A stretch of DNA of 64,000 nucleotides. Origin: Triplophysa rosa (Eukaryota; Chordata; Actinopteri; Cypriniformes; Nemacheilidae). Shown piece by piece: positions 12,379 to 23,188 of this stretch. Position 1 is the stretch's first letter. Each line of letters begins with the position of its first letter. The notes beneath the pieces are model-generated. The model worked only from the letters and a program-made list of their open reading frames with translations, was not told the DNA's origin and did no database searches. Both the position numbers and the translations under genes were made by a program. Location: NCBI RefSeq assembly GCF_024868665.1, contig NC_079914.1, positions 1,525,663-1,589,662 on the forward strand. The letters are read 5' to 3'.

Positions 12379-12686
12379 TGTAGAGACCTCAACAATAACA
12401 ATTTGATTTTATTTCTGTGTTCACGTGATTGTAAATAATTGTATTGAATACTAAGGAGATAGCATATAGACAACCATGTGTGCTGTAGGTGGCGCTGTGG
12501 AGTGTGTCACAGGAGAGAGCGGAAGGGAAGGAGAAGAAAAAAGAAGAAGCTGGTTGTTTTTGATTATGCTTTGTGAAGTTCGGCGTCCCGAATCTGTTGC
12601 AGAAAAAAATAACAAAATAAGCACGGGGCAAATAAAAGCTACAGAAAACTTACATCGTGTGTCGATCATTGTCCAAGGGGGCAACA
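12379..12686 (+). repeat. 3' LTR of the Gypsy element (308 bp)
   Basis: Near-identical to 5483-5793. It ends GGGGGCAACA and is followed by ATGG, matching the bases before the 5' LTR. The 529 bp between the Gag-Pol stop and this LTR hold no further gene. Confidence 0.93.
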
Positions 12687-13382
12687 ATGGCATAACATTA
12701 TCATCTAACCCAATCTGCTGTATAAGTTGACTGAGGTAAATTTACTGATTTATGTTTAAAGAAAACATATTTTGCAGAAGGCATGAAGTTTTGGTGGGTG
12801 ACTGGCATACTAGACAAATAACAGTTTGATCATGCATTGCTGTTGATCAGATAGGCCTTTGTTCGTTGTTGTTTATTCATGATTTCAAATAAGAATCCTC
12901 CAATGGCTTTTTATTACAAACCATTAGCCCAACTTACGCAAAGTAACTACTTGAACACTAGTTAAAGCCCAAATTACACAAAATAACTAACTGAGTTGAA
13001 ATCATTTGATGACAGCTTGGTCCCCCCAGTTAAAAAATCCCATCTGCGCCCCTGGCCTAAAGGCCAACATATGATTCTGACTTGTGAGCTTTTAAACAGT
13101 AGAGCTATGGAAGTGCTTTGCTTCATTTCCGCGCATCATTTAAATATTATCCAAGTATTAAGTTGTGACAGATCAATGTTACCTCACGGCTTCAGAGGGA
13201 CTCTTTCAGTCACTGGCAGGACGCGCTCCTCGCTACTGGCTCGCTGCCAACACTGATGATGACGCGCTTATCGGATGCGGGAAATATTGTGTAGCCTATA
13301 TTTTAAGAAATGCACCAAATTGTATGAAAGAATTGCGAGTTTCAAAGCAAAACAATTAAAAGGCAATACAGTTAAACGGAAA

Positions 13383-14011
13383 TGTCATGGCTCTGCTTCC
13401 TTAGTCATGTTTTTCTTGGTCCTGTAGCAGAGCCATGGCAAAGTCTTTGGTTATGTGTGGAGAGAAACATATTATTGTCCTTTTGACAATAATATGCGTT
13501 CTCTCCAGTGTCTTGTCATTGGCCCCGCCCCTCTCGTTTCCTGTATTGTCTCCCTCTTGTGTCTTATGTTCTACACCTGCCCTTGCTGATTATCCCTCGT
13601 TTGTCTTCCCTATATATACCCTCTTGTTTCTTTGTCCTGTGCTCGTGTATTACGTTGTGTTTACGTTGTGTACTGTGCATGTACGTTGTACTGCGGTCTC
13701 TCGTGTTCTTGTGCCCTTGCTCGTGTGGTTACCCGTGGTCCTGTTCCTCGCCCTGTTCGTGTTTTGTGAGTTTTGTGTTTTTCCTGCCTTGTATTATTTA
13801 AGACGTTTGGTCGTGTCCTTTAGTTTAGTTTTACTGTTCTTGTTTTCATTTTGTCCCCCACGTGGGAAGTCGTTTGTTTTATGTGTATTTCTTAGTTCTG
13901 ATTTCCCCATTGAGGGTGTTTTGTTTTGCGTTTTTGTATAAATAAAGTCTTGTCTGTTAACCCCTTCACTGCCTGCCTGCGCTTGGGTTCTTCTTCTGCC
14001 AATCCTTGACA
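13383..14011 (+). repeat. Solo LTR of the TGTCATG family (629 bp), TSD GGAAA
   Basis: Begins TGTCATGGCTCTGC and ends CCTTGACA, with GGAAA on both sides (13378-13382 and 14012-14016). A TATA-like TATATATACC near 13611 and AATAAAG near 13941 mark U3/R-type signals, followed by the family hallmark 'gttaaccccttcac'. It is inserted in the hAT-like element. Two hairpins lie in U3 (13386-13437 and 13458-13507). The 168-codon frame inside it (13435-13941) is low-complexity and not a gene. Confidence 0.88.
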
Positions 14012-14179
14012 GGAAAGCTTCCACAAGTACAGATTGGAGATATTTTAAGAAGGAAAACAAGTGGGTATAGGGAGGGTATATGCTAATATAGATCTTTAGA
14101 AGTCGTTACATGCAAACAGCGCAGTGGAAAAAGTGAGCATACGGCGTATACGTGCATATGGCCCCCGACTACACCACTG

Positions 14180-16046
14180 ATTACTATACATATAGAAGCT
14201 TGTTTAAAAAAATCAGCAGAATGGTGAATCACAACCTTCACCCTGTAGTCCTTTTTCACAACAAACTCAAAAGAAAGTTGAGGAAAATATATTTTATTAC
14301 AGAAGATGAAATCTTGAGCAACATTAAGATATTTGATAGCTTGGAATGTGTTGAACCTTGAAGCAGATGTGCTGAAGTGAGAAGTGGGGATGTTTGTCCC
14401 TAATCTGGGTCGTAGTAACAGTTACAAAAATATGACACATGAAGGTCAGCAAAACCCGTTTTGATGAATCTTGTTTTGTTTTGACATTTTTGTCAAATTT
14501 GGTGTTAAAAAAACATGTTGATTCATCCAGCCTTGTAACAGTTCAGGTTGTGTTGGTGAAGTGATGGTGGAAATGTTTTTTTTTTTTTGCTAACTAGTCC
14601 CACTTGAGCATTCTTTAATGACACAATTTACCGGACTTTTGTTGCTGGGCAACCCTTTACAACCACAGTGTCCGACCTTTTACGACCACCCATCTTCTAA
14701 TGGCTACGCCCAGCAGGCTTAAACAGTTTTTAACAAGGCAACGAGTTCACTGTACTCAAAATGACATGCCTTACCTCGTTCTGAAGACAAAAGGGGATCT
14801 TAGGGGCACAGGCAGATTTACACAAGATTTGCACAAAAAGGCCTTTAAAGTTGAATAAGCATCCATTTATGTCCAGTACTGTTCTCCAGCAGACTGAAAA
14901 ATGGGAATGGGGTGGCCAGATTTCTTGGAGGCAGTAGGTGGTTTACTAAATTTTGTGAGGAGAGATTAACATTCCTCTGGGATTTTTAACACTCTGGGTG
15001 ACAAATTTGCAACACTGGTCCTCTGTATTCCCAGAGGAAGCCGAAAACTAATCTGCCATCGAGTTTGAGAGAGGTCAGCTGGAAAAGAAGCGGGGAAAAA
15101 AACAGTCAGAATGAGTGGAGGCGATCAACCAATGAGAACTAGAGACCAGAAGCTTTTTCATTAACCTGTAGTAGCCAGGATATTTGTTGATTTATCTGAA
15201 ACATTGATAAGGGGCAAAATTTGAATGGGCTCTAATAACTCCCAGTAATGATAATGTTCTTTCCAACATCATTGGATTAAGATAAAACACCTCAACATTT
15301 TGTCCTCAGGCACCTTCATTAACACACAGTCTGATGTGGCTGTAAGTGTAGGGGATGTGACACCTATTAAGCAAAAAAAAACTGCTAATTTCCACTAACA
15401 TGCAGGACTGCCAAAGGTAATGTGCTAACTAATGGGATTGATTATGTTTAAGGCCACCTGCCATGACATTCACAACCTTTCTGACCCCAACAATGTAGGA
15501 TGGGACTTAATTTTAACCATTTGGAGTTGTCTGAACCTTGAAAATTGGGGGAATATATAACAGAATAAAGCGGGTTAAAAGAAGGGGTAAAAAATAAAAG
15601 TGCTCGGTGATGTCATCACATGGGTTGAGGGATTGGGTGCTTAACATAGTAATAGGATTTAGCACTTGCTAGTAGATGCCGTAATTACACTGCTATGAAG
15701 CTGAAGAGCATCTGTTGACAATAGTTTAAAAGCAGCCATGCTCAAAATAATCTTTACAAGCAAAAAACAGAAAGTTCCCATGAAGTCAAAATTGATCCTA
15801 TTTACTTTGTTAGCTCACATTATATTCACATTATAACTCGCTCACATTACTAGTTTTCTGGTAAACAATTATTCTGTCCAAGTCAATCCACAAAAGGCTT
15901 GGCAATCTTTTAAAAAATATGAAAAAGTACTTATGATTTGGTGTGGTAATCCTTCTCTAATGACGTCATTTTAATGGCTTCTGAAAGTTCCATTTTTGAA
16001 AGAAATGGCTACTTTTCATTTTGCTGTGAATAAAAAACATTATTTT
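14180..16046. other. Unique-looking AT-rich DNA
   Basis: No frame longer than about 70 codons, RNA gene or transposon boundary was found. Confidence 0.5.
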
Positions 16047-16474
16047 GGTAACACTTTACATTAAGGTACCCTTTATAAAGTATTTATAAATGTGCTCATT
16101 AATGATAAATAAGTCATTTATAACTGCATGAATAAAAAGAGGGATTCTAACGAAGTACCTGCCAAATAGTGAGCCATTTTTAACTCATATGTTATAAATG
16201 CGTAATAAATATATTTATTCATTATTTATTTGACTCGAAAGCAGATTCATTATTATCTTGATGTTGTTTGCAATATAGGCTGTCAGACTGAACACTGTAG
16301 GGTGTTATGTGGTTTTTCTTACACCTGCTCACTATTTGGCAGGTATTTCGTTAGAAACCCCCTTTTATTCATGCACTTATAACTGCTTTATAATGCATTT
16401 GTAAATGACTTATTAATCATTAATGAACACATTTATAAATGATTCATAAATTTACCTTAATGTAACGTGTTACC
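16047..16474. repeat. Fold-back MITE with long terminal inverted repeats
   Basis: The left end GGTAACACTTTACATTAAGG is mirrored at the right end (inverted: GGTAACACGTTACATTAAGG). Similarity continues about 140 bp inward through 'cattaatgat', 'aataagtcattta' and 'tacctgccaaatagtgagc'. The 428-bp unit has no coding capacity and would form a long stem. It is a non-autonomous DNA element. The target duplication is unclear. Confidence 0.75.
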
Positions 16475-17636
16475 ATTGTTTTTATTCAATATTCCGTTTC
16501 ACTCAGAAATACAGAAAATAAAGTCAAATGTGACTTCTGGTTCACACAAAAGGCACACAATGGACATATTCAATGGCTTCCTCAAGTTTATCGCTTCACT
16601 CATCAGTACACATGTTAAGCTGTTGTTAACATGATGCAGAGTTTGAATGGTTGCTCTTGAGGGTGGTGTATGACATGTTGTACGCTAAGTGTGATAACAG
16701 CAGGTGGTTTCCTTTAGCAGCAGTGCATGCCTGCTTTTTGTTGGCGCCTGCCCTCCATGTGTGCTTCAATGCCTTATGGTTCAAGCAAGTATGTGTGGCT
16801 TCACATTATGCTTTTTTATGGATGTGCCAATTCCTGAGAGAGGCAATGATATCTGTTCTGAAATAATATATAGACGTTATTTTTACCAGTCACTCAGTCT
16901 ACTCCAACCAGAAATATGATTCATTAACGTGATTGGTCAAACATTTGAATGAAAAAAAAAACACTGACAATGGGTTTAAAGAGGCTCTAAATGATTATAA
17001 TAGGAGATCTATGGTTGACAAATGCACTGGGCGAATCTCTAAGCCACTCCCTTGACTTTCTGTTTTAAAGGGTCAAAGGGACAATGGCCGCACACAAACA
17101 CACCTGTCCAAACACAAACTGCCACATCCGGAGAAGAGAGAACTGCACAGTTCAGTGAGTGATGGGTAATGCATTTTAAACAGGGAAGCCAACGTAGAAA
17201 GCAGCGTTGAAATGCCTTCGGTTTACTAACCTCATCGTTCTGCTGAGTGAATGATTCATTCACATTTCCTGTTCTGTTCACACACATTCAAAATGGACAC
17301 AACCATATGTGTGCCCAAAACAAGGGTGCCGACTGACTATTTCATCACCTAAATTTAAAGTAACAGTCTCAAACAACATTATACAACATTAATAAGCAAA
17401 AATAAGACCCAGTTGTACCCTGCAGGGAAAAACAGCGTAAATTAACCTACTGTGGTTTGTAATGCTCATACTTTTATGAAAAAAATATTGGTCGTATTGT
17501 GTAGTATTTCTGTGCTCGATACACTCCCCCAGCGATCGTACAGGTTTCGGAAAGTTTTTTTCGAACATATAAAACTGTTTCGTAACAATTTTTCTTAGTC
17601 CCTTATTGGACAATTCTCCCGGAAAAGCCGTGATAT
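16475..17636. other. Non-coding DNA upstream of the micropeptide candidate
   Basis: Short open frames at 16651-16919 and 17039-17287 are not supported by any motif. CpG content rises after about 17500, which could mark a promoter for the exon at 17637. Confidence 0.4.
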
Positions 17637-18980
17637 ATGGAGCCGTCCCAGCGCTACAAGATGCCGGACATGAACCGCATGCGGTGAGTGAAACTTATGT
17701 CTGTGTTTTGTTGGCAATGGGTGCGGCACGTGCTTTAGTTCAGCCTACCCCTCCCCCCCACGCACACGTGCTTTCGGAAAATATCGTACAGCTGTATCTA
17801 TCTTTTATAAATGTGATCAAACTAAATACTCTTCGAAGATACGAAGTATCTACTCTATAGGTACTCAAGATTAATATGAGATTGGCAGAAACTGCGTGTG
17901 TTAGGGCCGCTTTAAGTAGAATTTAAAGAAGAATTTCTGGTTAGACGTTAGTACATGATTATGGTTTGTATGTTAGCTCCAAATACAGTAATTAGTGATT
18001 TAAATCGTTCTGCCATAGTCTTGTCTGACATTACCTGTGTTTCAAGCAAAGGTTACAATATTTTACAGCTCAATGTTCATAGTTGGAGTTGAAATATTGT
18101 ATCTGTCAGACTGAACAACCAAGACACCAACATTTCACTACTTAATCACCCTGCACCCACATTGAGTTTCTAAACTATCATATGACTCCTTAAGACTTGG
18201 CATACAAAGGACTTACATGAATGACCCTTATGATACTTTGTTATATTTTGGGAGGTTTTGTTTAATTCTTACTGAAAAATGACAAATTCTTTATGATTTT
18301 TGGTTGTATTTTAAAGTTTATTATCTGGCCCTGCGAAATTCCATTGCATGTGCACTGTTGTAACTGGTTTAAAAAAATACATAACTAAATATATTTGGTT
18401 AAACAATCTTGTGCCACACTTGTGTTACATCCAGATTATTTCTTTTTCATTTCTTTTTCTATTCATTATATCCCCTTTCACATATAGTCTTTACTGGTCA
18501 ATTGCCAGCAAATTACTGTTAACAGGTGATTTGTGAATGGGACATTTCCAAGTGAGCTACTGGAGAATGCAACCTTGATTCTTGAGTTTTAAATAAAAAA
18601 CAAGAGGACATTATTAACTGCATACCTGTATTGAAAAAAAACTGTTTGTCAATGCAAGCATAATTGCTTAACTTTCAGTGTCAGCAAAATACTGCTGCAG
18701 TATGCATATGTAAACTGACTTTTACACACTGGCCATCAGACCAGACAGAAACAAGATGCTTTTGACACAATCAAGTAATTAGTTTTGTGGGTAACAAATT
18801 ACAGATGTACTTATTTAGTCATCAATGTTTTCATGGGTCATCATTATACAGTAATTAATTAATCTTTCCTGCTCTTCTAGGAGGCAGAGAAAAATGCAAA
18901 TAGTGATGGAACTGCTCCGTCTACTGATACCTTTCATCACAGATGCTGCAACTGATAGTCAGCTGGTGGAAACACAATAA
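17637..18980 (+). CDS. Candidate two-exon small protein (48 codons), unidentified
   Basis: Proposed exons are 17637-17683 and 18881-18980. Exon 1 reads MEPSQRYKMPDMNRM, and every codon has G or C at the third position in a strongly AT-rich region, which is a marked coding signature. It ends at a consensus donor, GCG|GTGAGTG. Exon 2 follows a good pyrimidine tract, CTTTCCTGCTCTTCTAG, and stays open in the joined phase to TAA at 18978-18980. It gives a basic, amphipathic helix-like segment (RRQRKMQIVMELLRLLIPF) and a polar tail. The ATG has G at +4 but no purine at -3. I do not recognise the protein. Exon 2 alone is short enough to be open by chance, so exon 1 may instead belong to a larger gene or a different splice form. 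Confidence 0.3.
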
Positions 18981-21413
18981 CAACCATTTTGAATAACTTC
19001 AATTAAGGAACTTTATTGGAACACGTTATTTCTTGTCAAAGCGATTTGATAGCTTTGTTAAATCTAAACACATATATACATACATGCATATATGTATATA
19101 TATGAATTTAACACATTACTAGTTAAAAAAAATACTAGTATAGTATACTACAATATTAACAACCCTTTTTTAATTTACTATGCTACAGAACACTACAGTA
19201 TAGTATACTATTAATATTATACTATAATTACAATACTGTAGCATACTACAGTTTGCTACAATTTACTATGTCAAATTCTGAGCTATAGTATACTACCGTA
19301 TTACTGTACTGTAGTTTGAGGTTGTGACTACATGCCCCACCATATTATAACTCCTAGAGAATTATGATAAATATAATTGTAGTTCATGATTTATGTTATA
19401 CTGTATGTCTATACTGAAACTGGCTTCACAAGAAATGACAAGCCTAGAATAATGATAAAACAACTTGGAATAATGCCTTGTTTCTCGCCTAACAATCCAC
19501 AAATGTATGCTGTATACAGGCAGGCATGGTACAGAATATATAAAAATACATAAGTCTAAAGACTGCTCAAACACAAAAACAGATAACAAATGTTAAAACT
19601 GACCCAAGACAAAATAGCTCATACAAAGCCAGCAGGTCAGCACTTGTCAACCCAGGACCTCCCATGAAGAAGCATTCTACACAGCATTATAAAGCTGAGC
19701 AGGGCTTCAGCAATACAGATTTGATCAAACTGTGATCATATCTGGAGGCATGTAGCTACGTTGTGTTCTTGTTTTGCTTTTGTTGAAATGCAAGAGAAGA
19801 CAAGCAATTATTTTGAGCTTATGAAACTTTCTTCTGCTTTCACTTAAAAACTACACGGCTGTCCTTCCCAGCCGTATTCATTATATTATATTTGAGCCGG
19901 TCTGCACTGAAATATACCACTGCAAAACAACTTTTACAAGCGCAAGCTATTATCCCTGTCCGCTGTGGGACTTGAAATCATTTCAAAAGCCTGTACAGCA
20001 GGGTAGCTTTGAAATGTGACCCACCTTTGCCACCAAGTGGCTAAACGCCAGTGGGACTCGCATGAAATATATTGTTGAAAGCCAGAAACTAGGCATTTAC
20101 GAAAAGTAATGCTCTGTTTAAAATGACAAACATACTAAATAGCGTTGCTGTTCCATCGTAAATGGAATTTAACTTGTGTGACGTAGGCTGTAATTCACTT
20201 TCATAGAAACAATCTAATCGTCCAATGAGCTTATAAACATTCAGCCGACCTGGCCGAGGGACTCTGCAATGTAAACCGCAAAGCTTTCTCATATAGGTTT
20301 ATTTAAGTAGGTTTTCAGGTTCAAATGCAATACCTCAGGACAATAAAATGCCTTACTCAATAACTTTAATACACAGCACTGCACACTGTGAGTTTTGCCA
20401 GGTGCAGCCGCAGGGGTGATATAAGCATAATGCTGTGAAACAGTGCATGTACAAAATACAGGAACTGAATTGTGGATCTTGTTTGAGTAGATGTGTGCTA
20501 TTACTTTTCTTCAGGATCAGATTTTGCCTGTTGGACAAATAAAACAGCTGAAATATCCTGTTTCTTCAGGGACCTGAGCCCTATCCAAAGAGCAGAATAT
20601 CCTTGATACATGGCAGTGGGGTCATTTGAATTAACAATTACCTGGCAACGCCACCTTGCAATTCATTTAAAACTGCATAGTTACACCCTAGTATTGTGGT
20701 GACAGGTTTTGCACAGGCACACACATTTTTTTAGAAACTGTACAAATCTTGTTTGCTGCATTACTGTGGTAATGGTTGACTCACTGGTCTGAGTTAGTCC
20801 ATTACTTTCCTCTGGCAAGCACTTCATGGTGGCTTCATGGTGGATTTAAAAGCCTAATAAAACCGTAAAATGGTATAAAGTCAGTGCTGCACCTTTCTTG
20901 AGCCTTTAAACATGTTTACATTCCCTTTGATGTTATGGGCAACCAAGGCCAGACAGGTGAAAAGGTTATCAAGGACAAACCATCATTACAACTTTCAAAG
21001 AGTCATGAATTAGGCAAAATTAAACAAATTTTATAGTGTCACAAGTCAGTCAGAAGAACAAACAGATGTTAAAACATTGGTAACTATTTGTGGTTAATCT
21101 TACAATGTGATCTCAGTTGTGTCTCCGGGTTGTCAGTTTATACAGAACGGCATCAGTTCAAACATTGTTTGTCTAGTTGTCTTTTTATGTACAGTAGGGG
21201 CTCAACTCATGTCCTGTCATGACAAAATTGTCTTTATTTTATGTTTTTTTTTTCATTATGAATTCTGTTTTTATAAAAGATTTAATCTACTAATGTAATA
21301 ACTTTTGCCTTTCTAGTGCCATCTCTGTCTGAAGCATTAAACTGCATGTCAATTCACACACTTCAAATAACATTTCCCGTGAAATTGTACCTGACAGCTT
21401 AGTATACCATTGT
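18981..21413. other. AT-rich non-coding DNA with TAGTATACTA-type palindromes
   Basis: Between about 19130 and 19320 the short palindrome AGTATACT and variants recur many times. The rest shows no supported gene. The short frames at 20089-20538 and 21107-21298 have no recognisable features. Confidence 0.45.
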
Positions 21414-21681
21414 TTAAAGCAACAACGAGCAACTTTTTGACCTTAAAATAATGTCTCTAAAATTATTTAAGTGGTAGGTCAACTTTTAACTGGACGAATT
21501 TTACTGCCGTTGCTACCTAAGCAGCCTCCTATCAGCTGAAATTGCACTTGCAACTTTAGTGTTCGGGCCGGTACAAGCCCCGCCTATCCCTTGCTTTACG
21601 GCATACGTCACGTTTTACTCCTAGCCTGGGAGAAGTTAGCGAACAGCAGAGCTAACAGTGTAGACGAACAAAAACATCACC

Positions 21682-21870
21682 ATGGCAGAGCCAGCCAAAA
21701 AAACCAAGGAGAGTTTTGTCGGCGGAAGCAAAGAAAAGAAAGCGAGAGAGTGATCGGACACGAGGCCGGTCACGAATCAATATCGGACGGGCTTACACTC
21801 GGTGGCGCGAGCAGCAAGAGGCAACAGGTTGCAAAATGGATGGAGACCTAGCGGTCCTGCTACTGGATTT
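21682..21870 (+). pseudogene. First-exon-like segment inside the TTAA element
   Basis: An ATG in an ideal Kozak context (CACCATGG) starts MAEPAKKTKESF and meets a stop after 23 codons. One base out of frame, from about 21718 onward, is KKRKRESDRTRGRSRINIGR followed by AYTRWREQQEATGCKMDGDL. It runs to a consensus donor, GATTT|GTAAGTG, at 21870/21871. This looks like the first coding exon of a multicopy fish gene family, with a single-base frameshift between the start and the basic region. I recall similar RINIG...RWRE segments in many uncharacterised teleost proteins, but cannot assign a function. Confidence 0.45.
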
Positions 21871-22089
21871 GTAAGTGTTATTTGTACCTTTTTTGTTACT
21901 GTCCTGTACTTTTGAACGTATTTGTTATTAGTCTGTGTCATTGGCAAACCACCGGTTCCCACTAGCTGAGAGATAATATAGAGATAAATAGCAGGGCAAT
22001 GTTGGCTTGCTCACCGGGAGACTGCATTTATTCATTTAATTATTTATTAGATATTATTTATTAGAATGATCTTGCTTGGTCTAAACACC

Positions 22090-22203
22090 ATACACTGTGC
22101 TGTGTTTTACCTCTCTGTGTTTTTCTTATTTTCTCCTGTAAAGCTGCTTTGGAACAATGCACATTGTGAAAAGTGCTATATAAATAAAATAAAATTGAAT
22201 TGA
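22090..22203 (+). repeat. L2 LINE 3' tail fragment
   Basis: The sequence 'taaagctgctttggaacaat', then 'aaaagtgctatataaataaa' and a degenerate AATTG-type tail match the tail of the longer LINE copy ending near 27480. Only the extreme 3' end is present, as is usual for 5'-truncated LINE insertions. Confidence 0.65.
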
Positions 22204-22920
22204 ATTGAAATGAAATAATATACGGTTGCCGGTGTTGATAGCTAGCATGTTGTCGTGTCTCGTGATGAATGTGTGCTTGTAAATGAAGACTAAAAAACCA
22301 CAATAAACGTGTTGTGGTAAAAAGTAGCAGATTCTTTAGTTCAGACCAGTAAACTGCGTAAATGTTGAACAGTTCAGTCGTTGAGTAGGCTAATGTTGCC
22401 GTTATATATATATACATTCTATGCGCTGTTTTGATAGTGTATCTGGGTCCGCCGGGTCCGTCGGCTGCCAGCGGGAAATCTTTGCGACAGTTTTTACGAC
22501 ACTGTAAACAGACAATTCTGCTTATCAACCAGTGACCAGCAGAAGTTGCTCGTTGTCGCGTTAAGGAGAGTTTTAAATACAAACTTTTGTAACTTAACAA
22601 TAACTTAACTGTTATTGTTTGTTTTTAACCAAAACTGCACAGATTTTGCAGCTTTAAGCACAACAAACTGATTGTCTTTAATTCTTTAATTAAAACAATA
22701 ATGTCTAGAAAGAAAAAAATGGACTGCCTCAAACAGGAAGTGGAAAAGACAGACAAGCAAACTGACAAAAATGTATATTTGATTATTTATTTTATTTAAA
22801 TGTACTGAAATGGTTTATTTTTTATTCATACAAGTGTTTCTGCAATATTCGAATGAATTTTGTGGCCCCTGTATATCTTCTTATTTCGTGTGATATTCTG
22901 AATCCATTTCTCTCCCCCCC

Positions 22921-22922
<2 letters not shown>

Positions 22923-22971
<49 letters not shown>
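22923..22971. repeat. (CT)n microsatellite
   Basis: An almost uninterrupted CT/TC dinucleotide run of about 48 bp, flanked by C-rich and T-rich transition sequence. Confidence 0.97.
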
Positions 22972-22976
<5 letters not shown>

Positions 22977-23188
22977 ATGCTGTCAGTAGCTTTCAGTGGA
23001 GTTTGTGCTGTCAGTCTATGTAACTCACTTCTCTTTAGCAGGGTTCATGGTCAAATGTCCATCTAAAGGGAGCACAAGGGTCCCTCTGCATGACTGGCCC
23101 CATCTGTGGTGCGGCATAATGATTTTTTCACGCTGCATTACGTTAACACCACACTGCCAGCAAAGCTGGCCAAGACCTGGCCTTTAAT

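Larger units (their letters stand above)
5483..12686 (+). mobile_element. Full-length Ty3/Gypsy LTR retrotransposon
   Basis: This 7.2-kb element has two LTRs (5483-5793 and 12379-12686), a primer-binding site, one uninterrupted Gag-Pol frame and a polypurine tract abutting the 3' LTR. The target duplication appears to be ATGG (5479-5482 and 12687-12690). Domain order is Gag, protease, RT, RNase H, integrase, which is the Ty3/Gypsy order. The LTRs differ by only two substitutions and one 3-bp indel, and the long frame has no lesion, so insertion is recent on an evolutionary scale. It sits inside the hAT-like element at 4426-14179. No envelope-like frame follows pol. Confidence 0.93.
4426..14179. 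mobile_element. hAT-like non-autonomous DNA transposon, host of nested LTR elements
   Basis: The left end CAGTGGTGTAGTC (4426-4438) is repeated as a perfect inverted copy at 14167-14179. The 8 bp outside are GTTACTAT on the left and ATTACTAT on the right, a 7/8 target duplication of the length typical of hAT elements. Removing the Gypsy element (5483-12686) and the solo LTR (13383-14011) with their duplications leaves about 1.9 kb. That residue has no frame resembling a hAT transposase, so it is probably a non-autonomous derivative. The 13-bp ends, the 8-bp TSD and the CAG start support hAT rather than Tc1/mariner. Orientation is not determinable. Confidence 0.7.
21418..22560. mobile_element. 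TTAA-flanked non-autonomous DNA transposon (1.14 kb)
   Basis: TTAA occurs immediately outside both ends (21414-21417 and 22561-22564). The ends are inverted repeats: left AGCAACAACGAGCAACTT, right (inverted) CGCGACAACGAGCAACTT. A TTAA target is used by piggyBac and Kolobok superfamilies. No transposase is encoded. The element contains an exon-like coding segment (21682-21870) and a short L2 LINE tail (about 22090-22203). Confidence 0.65.

Noticed and set aside
13435..13941. 168-codon open frame in plus strand
   Set aside because: It lies wholly within a solo LTR, is made of low-complexity Leu/Ser/Phe/Val/Cys codons, and similar frames appear in the other LTR copies on either strand.
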